From: Gracilaria vermiculophylla
Lineage: Eukaryota > Rhodophyta > Florideophyceae > Gracilariales > Gracilariaceae
Assembly: GCA_019155205.2 (NCBI GenBank)
Contig: JAHNZQ020003150.1
Span: 2,266,116-2,299,153 of the forward strand
Direction: 5' to 3'
Length of the DNA: 33,038 bases
Shown here: positions 29,430 to 33,038 of the stretch, in pieces
How the letters are laid out: each line of letters begins with the position of its first letter
Numbering within the stretch: position 1 is the first letter of the stretch
The notes under the pieces: generated by a model
What the model was told of the DNA's origin: nothing
Database searches by the model: none
The model's input: only the letters and a program-made list of their open reading frames with translations
Position numbers and translations under genes: made by a program

Positions 29430-30400
29430 TGTTCACTTAGCGCAATGAGTGGGGCTTGAGATGCCGTGGTAATAGCTGCAAGTGTAGGGTATTGTCCTGA
29501 TGTTTTTTTCATGGCTACAGCACAGCTCAGACGAGGTTTTGGTAGACAGAACAACTTCTAGTACTACGAGATGAACGAATGAACAAACAGTTTTGCCTGG
29601 ATCTACGTTGGCGAGAGATAGGCATTTGACCAAAAAATGTCTTGTGCACACATTGGCGCCAAATCGTGTCCATCGGGAAACTTGTTCTTGTCCATATGTA
29701 GAAACGGCCTTAGCTGCGTTCATACAAAATTTTTCGCTGCTCTTCAGTGAACCAAAACACTTTGTTCCCTGTATCACATAATTGCAGTTTCCAGGTGATA
29801 AGTACAGCTCATTTGCATCCAATCGAGAGATTATGGCCCAGACATGCTTTACATGTTGTTCAGAAGAGGTGCTGTATCTTAGTAAATCAATGATATAAAC
29901 TATAACGAACATAAGAATTATAGCATGGAGAGTGCCGGTCGTTATTGTATGATATGTTGCTGGTGAATTCCGCCATTTTGTGGGCATAACCAAATATTCA
30001 AACTGGCTGTACTGGGTATTGACGGCCATATTTAAAATATCTTTTGGATTCATTAAGACCATATGACAGCCATTTTATGAATACAGAATGGAAAAGAAAT
30101 GAGCTTATCCCATACTCTCATATACTTCCTCTACTTTGGGGAGCAGGGCATCCTTTTTCTTTTTTGTACGAATGAAAACATGAGATTCGACTACACGACG
30201 GCCAGATTCTTCAACAAAAAAGAGAAAAGCTCCAAACCTTCAAGGACTTTGGCGGTTTATGCCTCTTTGGAAAACATTTTCTCCATATTTCACTTCCGAA
30301 AGCAACAAAATTGTTTACATCTGATAAATAGGTCTATAAGGCGGACGGGCTTTCCGTTCTATCCAAATTTAGTACTCCGTCGTTGTCATTGATAATAAAG
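29430..30400 (-). pseudogene. Gypsy-4 reverse transcriptase relic
   Basis: It begins ARPPYRPIYQM (about 30350-30317; 'PP.RP.YRMS' in the family), then FFVEESGRRVVESHVF. The best part is the frame from 30062: MVLMNPKDILNMAVNTQYSQ, FEYLVMPTKWRNSPATYHTI and FVIVYIIDLLRYSTSSEQHV. It matches 'I.M...D..KTAF.T.YG.YE(F/Y)LVMPFGL.NAPATF' and '.V.VYLDD(I)L(I)(F/Y)S....EH..H'. The active site reads YIID (29886-29897), so the first Asp of the DD pair is lost. After about residue 100 the RT sequence fades. Confidence 0.9.
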
Positions 30401-30602
30401 CTGGAGAGAACTATTCTTTAAATCTAAAGAAGAATTCTCGTTCCAAGTACCAAAATTCTGGGTAGGCTGCATCAAACAAGATCTTTTTTAATTTACTGAA
30501 ATGCACAAAAACGTCGGATAACGAGCCCATGTTGCAATTGGCTGGTGTAGGATGAAGCCAGTAAATATCCATACCATTCGGAGGATCTCTTTGCAGCATA
30601 TT

Positions 30603-31019
30603 TCAGAATTTTATAACACCAATTTTGAAAACCGTCAATGCTTCATTTTTACTGAACTCGTTAGCCCTCAGCAATCTGTTGCAAAATGAAGTAACACAAT
30701 GACCGAAAGAGTCAAAGCCGTTGATCGAAACATGTCCACTGACCACCGTATTTGTACTTATTTCTGGATAGTTTGGAGGAGTGTGCAAAACGTAGTTTTG
30801 TGCCGTTTGCATTAGAAGGAATGCACGAGCCTTCTGCAAAAATCTGCGCGAGATCACATTTATATTACCACCATCGTCTTTCAGTTCGCGTGCCGTTCTT
30901 AAGTTTATGAATCTATTAAATTCTATTAATGGGACGCAGGAAACATTGCCAGAGTGATTGACCCTCTCGTTTTCTATTCGTGCATGCCACATGAAATAAC
31001 GTCCTTCCCACCTGTGCAT
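30603..31019 (-). pseudogene. Gypsy-4 protease relic
   Basis: A frame of 138 residues contains RELKDDGGNINVISRRFLQK then ARAFLL, matching a Gypsy retropepsin start of the '(L)DDGA..NVISRRF....' kind. The catalytic Asp is kept but GA has become GG. The following beta-rich stretch (TNTVVSGHVSINGF) fits. The usual C-terminal 'YD..LG..W' box is not seen. The Lys/Asp-rich frame just upstream (FTRQKEGCRPWKHRKSKGSK, about 31175-31115) looks like the gag tail. Confidence 0.72.
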
Positions 31020-31400
31020 ATTGATTTTGGAAGGACTCTCTATTTTTTCGATATATCGGAGCCTAACATGTCATCATCATCTTTAGAAAGACCTGTCTCT
31101 GGGATTGAAACTTTTTTAATTTTTGAGCCTTTACTCTTTCGATGCTTCCATGGACGGCAACCCTCCTTCTGACGGGTAAATCGTGCATTATTTTGGGTTT
31201 GTGTCAGTAGCTGCTTGGCTCAAGCTTCTTATGTCCACACTTACTATCTCCAATATACATAAAGTTGGTTACGACTCCATTTCTACAATTTTATTTGGTC
31301 CATCTATGAAAAAGTACATAAAAGCAGCTTTGACATGCACGCAAATCTTGGTCGACGGTTTAAAACCCCTTACAGCTTGAATTTCAAACTTGTAATTGTA

Positions 31401-32164
31401 TTTTGGGTTTCAATTCACTCACATGTCTATCGCATTTTTCACCATAAATTATTTCCACGACAGTGTGAGTGATATTCCAAGACTTGAAAAGGTAACTTTA
31501 TCAGCTCACTTTCTGTTTGCTTTCTCGAAGAAAGCAAACAGCAAACGTAACGCAGTACCGCGCAAACCCTGATGACTTGAACCATGGCAAATGATGACAG
31601 ATGACCGCCAAGCATGGACCTCGTTTGAACCAAGTCATAACAGTGAGTCGTTAAGAACTACAAACTTCTCTAGTACTTAAGGTCGTTGCTGCTCTGCAGC
31701 CGTCGAGGGAGGGGGGACCGGAACCGGAGAGGGGAGAAACGATGAAAGGACTTGACCGACAGAGGAGAACAGAGAATTGATTGACACTTTGTTACCTTTT
31801 GTAGCATTTCCATGAAACGATCGACGGACTGATGCAGGACAGACAGTCGCAGATACAGAGAGCGAAGACACGTTCGGCTGCAAGGTTTGCACCACGACCT
31901 TTGCAAAGTTCCACACTGCCCGAGATGCCAACGAACACATGTATAAAACCGGAATATGTCCAGGAAATAGATGGGGGGGTCAGTTATCCGTGGATCATGC
32001 CCTGTTTCCCGTTGCACCTGCGAGTAGAACACCTCTTTGAGGGGAGCGAAATAGAGGTTTTCCCCCCCTTAGACGGAGCGGCGAGAGATACTAACTGTTC
32101 CGCTTGGCGGGTAAATATTCCAGTTTGAACTAGATTTGTCGTGGGTTGGCCATGCATGCCACGT
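31401..32164. other. Region between Gypsy-5 integrase and Gypsy-4, probably with the Gypsy-5 3' LTR
   Basis: It has no gene that I recognise. Two purine tracts on the minus strand, TCAAAGAGG (32032-32040) before TGTTC, and AAGGGGGGGAAAA (32058-32070), are candidate polypurine tracts. With them the Gypsy-5 3' LTR would run left from about 32031. The partner 5' LTR would lie beyond the right edge, so this cannot be tested here. A perfect hairpin lies at 31513-31541. Confidence 0.35.
31513..31541. repeat. Perfect 29-base hairpin (13 bp arms, CGA loop)
   Basis: CTGTTTGCTTTCT (31513-31525), CGA (31526-31528), AGAAAGCAAACAG (31529-31541). The arms are perfectly complementary. A further partial copy of the right arm (CAAACG) follows. 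There is no downstream T-run and no gene nearby, so it does not look like a classical terminator. Confidence 0.9.
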
Positions 32165-33038
32165 TCATTTGACGATTTCGGCTTGTCTCCCAACACATAC
32201 GGGAGATCCTAGAGAACCCGAAAGGGGTGAGGCAAGACGGAAGGCTGTCTGATCTTCAGTATACTGGATGTTGCTGGTGGAGGTGAGGCCGCTGTTCCCC
32301 ACAGGATTGGATGGTGACAGTAGTTCGTGGTTATCGTTAATGGCGACCACGAAAGTACTGGTTCCTATGGAGATGACCTCAAATTGTTCGTGTGCTGCAG
32401 GAGAGAGTTCTAGGGACTTCTTCACTTCGGAGTTAAAACATTTCTTCCGGGCGAGCACAAAGTCGCCAGCTTGAATGCGTCAAGCGCGTTCCCGCCGCAA
32501 ATGAACGTCGAGGTGCGGCTTTTAAGCGGCTAGGGCACGTGCAATTATCTTACGCATAGCGGGGAATAGTTTTATCAACCAATACTTCCTCCATTGGCAG
32601 TCTTCACCCACTGATGGGACAGTGCCAAGCAAAGTTTGGGGTTCCAAAGCCACAGGTGATGGAGTTTGTGACAGCTCTAGCCGAAAATGTCACACCCCGG
32701 GTGTCCGGTGAAATTGCGTGTTGTACAAAATCGTCGGAGCGTCCGTGTGTAAGTCCCACGTCTTTGGGTTATCAGCAACATACAATCACGGAGAAGCGAG
32801 AATAGTACCGTCACACCGTTCAGCTTACCCATTACATTGGGATTTCATATGGCGGTGAACAGGTTCTTAACGTCCAGAATACGACAGATATACTTAAAGA
32901 ACTTTGACGTGAAATGTTTTCCGTCATGTGATAGAAACGCCAGTGGAGGACCATACATGAGTACGCGATGGGTGACAAATGCATTGGCAACCGTAAAGTC
33001 CGTAATCCTCCGTAGAGCAAACCTTCAAACCCTTTTTA
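32165..33038 (-). pseudogene. Gypsy-5 integrase, C-terminal part (runs off the right edge)
   Basis: On the minus strand near the edge the frame reads ITDFTVANAFVTHRVLMYGP, then PLAFLSHDGKHFTSKFFKYI and NLFTAIWNPNVMGKLNGVTV (about 33005-32800). It is the Gypsy integrase core 'YG.P...LSDNG..F.S..F......(I)....T..YHPQ.NG..ER'. LSDNG is LSHDG and the ER of the Glu motif is lost, so the active site is dead. Farther on, in a second frame, IQAGDFVLARKKCFNSEVKK (about 32480-32420) and QFEVISIGTSTFVVAINDNH then ELLSPSNPV match the C-terminal 'GD.VLV......K......GPF.V.......V......E.VS.DRV' domain. The zinc domain and all upstream pol are outside the window. Confidence 0.85.

Larger units (their letters stand above)
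28100..31400 (-). mobile_element. Gypsy-4: decayed Ty3/Gypsy element
   Basis: Minus-strand domains from right to left: gag end (about 31400-31020), protease (31019-30603), RT (about 30400-29430) and RNase H (29054 to about 28540). The order and motifs are Metaviridae. I expected integrase at 27300-28500. The frames there (for example HLTHFHQVLGPIMSALEGVS) are too degraded to confirm it. No LTR pair was found. All domains hold stops or substitutions. Confidence 0.82.

Noticed and set aside
31183..31380. Plus-strand frame MHYFGFVSVAAWLK... as a membrane peptide
   Set aside because: It is short, without homology, and opposite the probable Gypsy-4 gag tail.
1..33038. tRNA or rRNA genes
   Set aside because: No cloverleaf with A and B boxes or rRNA core sequence was recognised by eye. 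A covariance-model scan would be decisive.

Overview
This is a eukaryotic window, about 33 kb, dominated by decayed LTR retrotransposons. I see one complete host gene, one partial host gene at the left edge, and almost nothing else that looks functional. The compact host genes, the short GT-AG intron and the dense Gypsy/Copia content would suit a red macroalga of the Chondrus type. That is an inference from style; no species marker is present.

Layout. 1-400 (-) is the N-terminal part of an amidinotransferase, running off the left edge. 907-2387 (+) is a two-exon, 12-helix MFS transporter of the oxalate/formate-antiporter type. The two genes diverge from a ~500 bp spacer. 2388-3893 is intergenic with small repeats. 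3894-8240 (+) is Gypsy-1, with 258 bp LTRs, gag, protease, integrase and chromodomain, but its reverse transcriptase (RT) and RNase H are deleted. 8241-9769 holds mostly AT-rich sequence and one broken unidentified ORF. 9770-15716 (-) is Gypsy-2, with all domains recognisable. About 15850-19700 (-) is Gypsy-3, containing a 100-N assembly gap. One LTR-like repeat family is present both inside Gypsy-2 (10530-10967) and inside Gypsy-3 (17980-18379). 20340-25673 (-) is a Copia element with 134 bp LTRs, an adjacent primer-binding site, and gag, protease, integrase, RT and RNase H. 25700-27246 (-) is a gag-like relic that may be the upstream part of Gypsy-3, split by Copia. About 28100-31400 (-) is Gypsy-4. 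32165-33038 (-) is the integrase end of Gypsy-5, which continues past the right edge.

State of the elements. Every pol region carries stops or frameshifts, and no RT active site is intact. Copia and Gypsy-1, though unrelated, share the same 12-base primer-binding site, which points to a common host tRNA primer (probably initiator Met). Copia LTRs differ at about 9% of positions and Gypsy-1 LTRs at about 24%, so insertions of different ages are layered here.

I found no convincing novel system. The most interesting items are the unobvious amidinotransferase, the spliced transporter, the exact RT-RNase H excision in Gypsy-1, the 39 bp tandem repeat in the Copia leader, the interleaved LTR-like copies, and a perfect 29-base hairpin at 31513.
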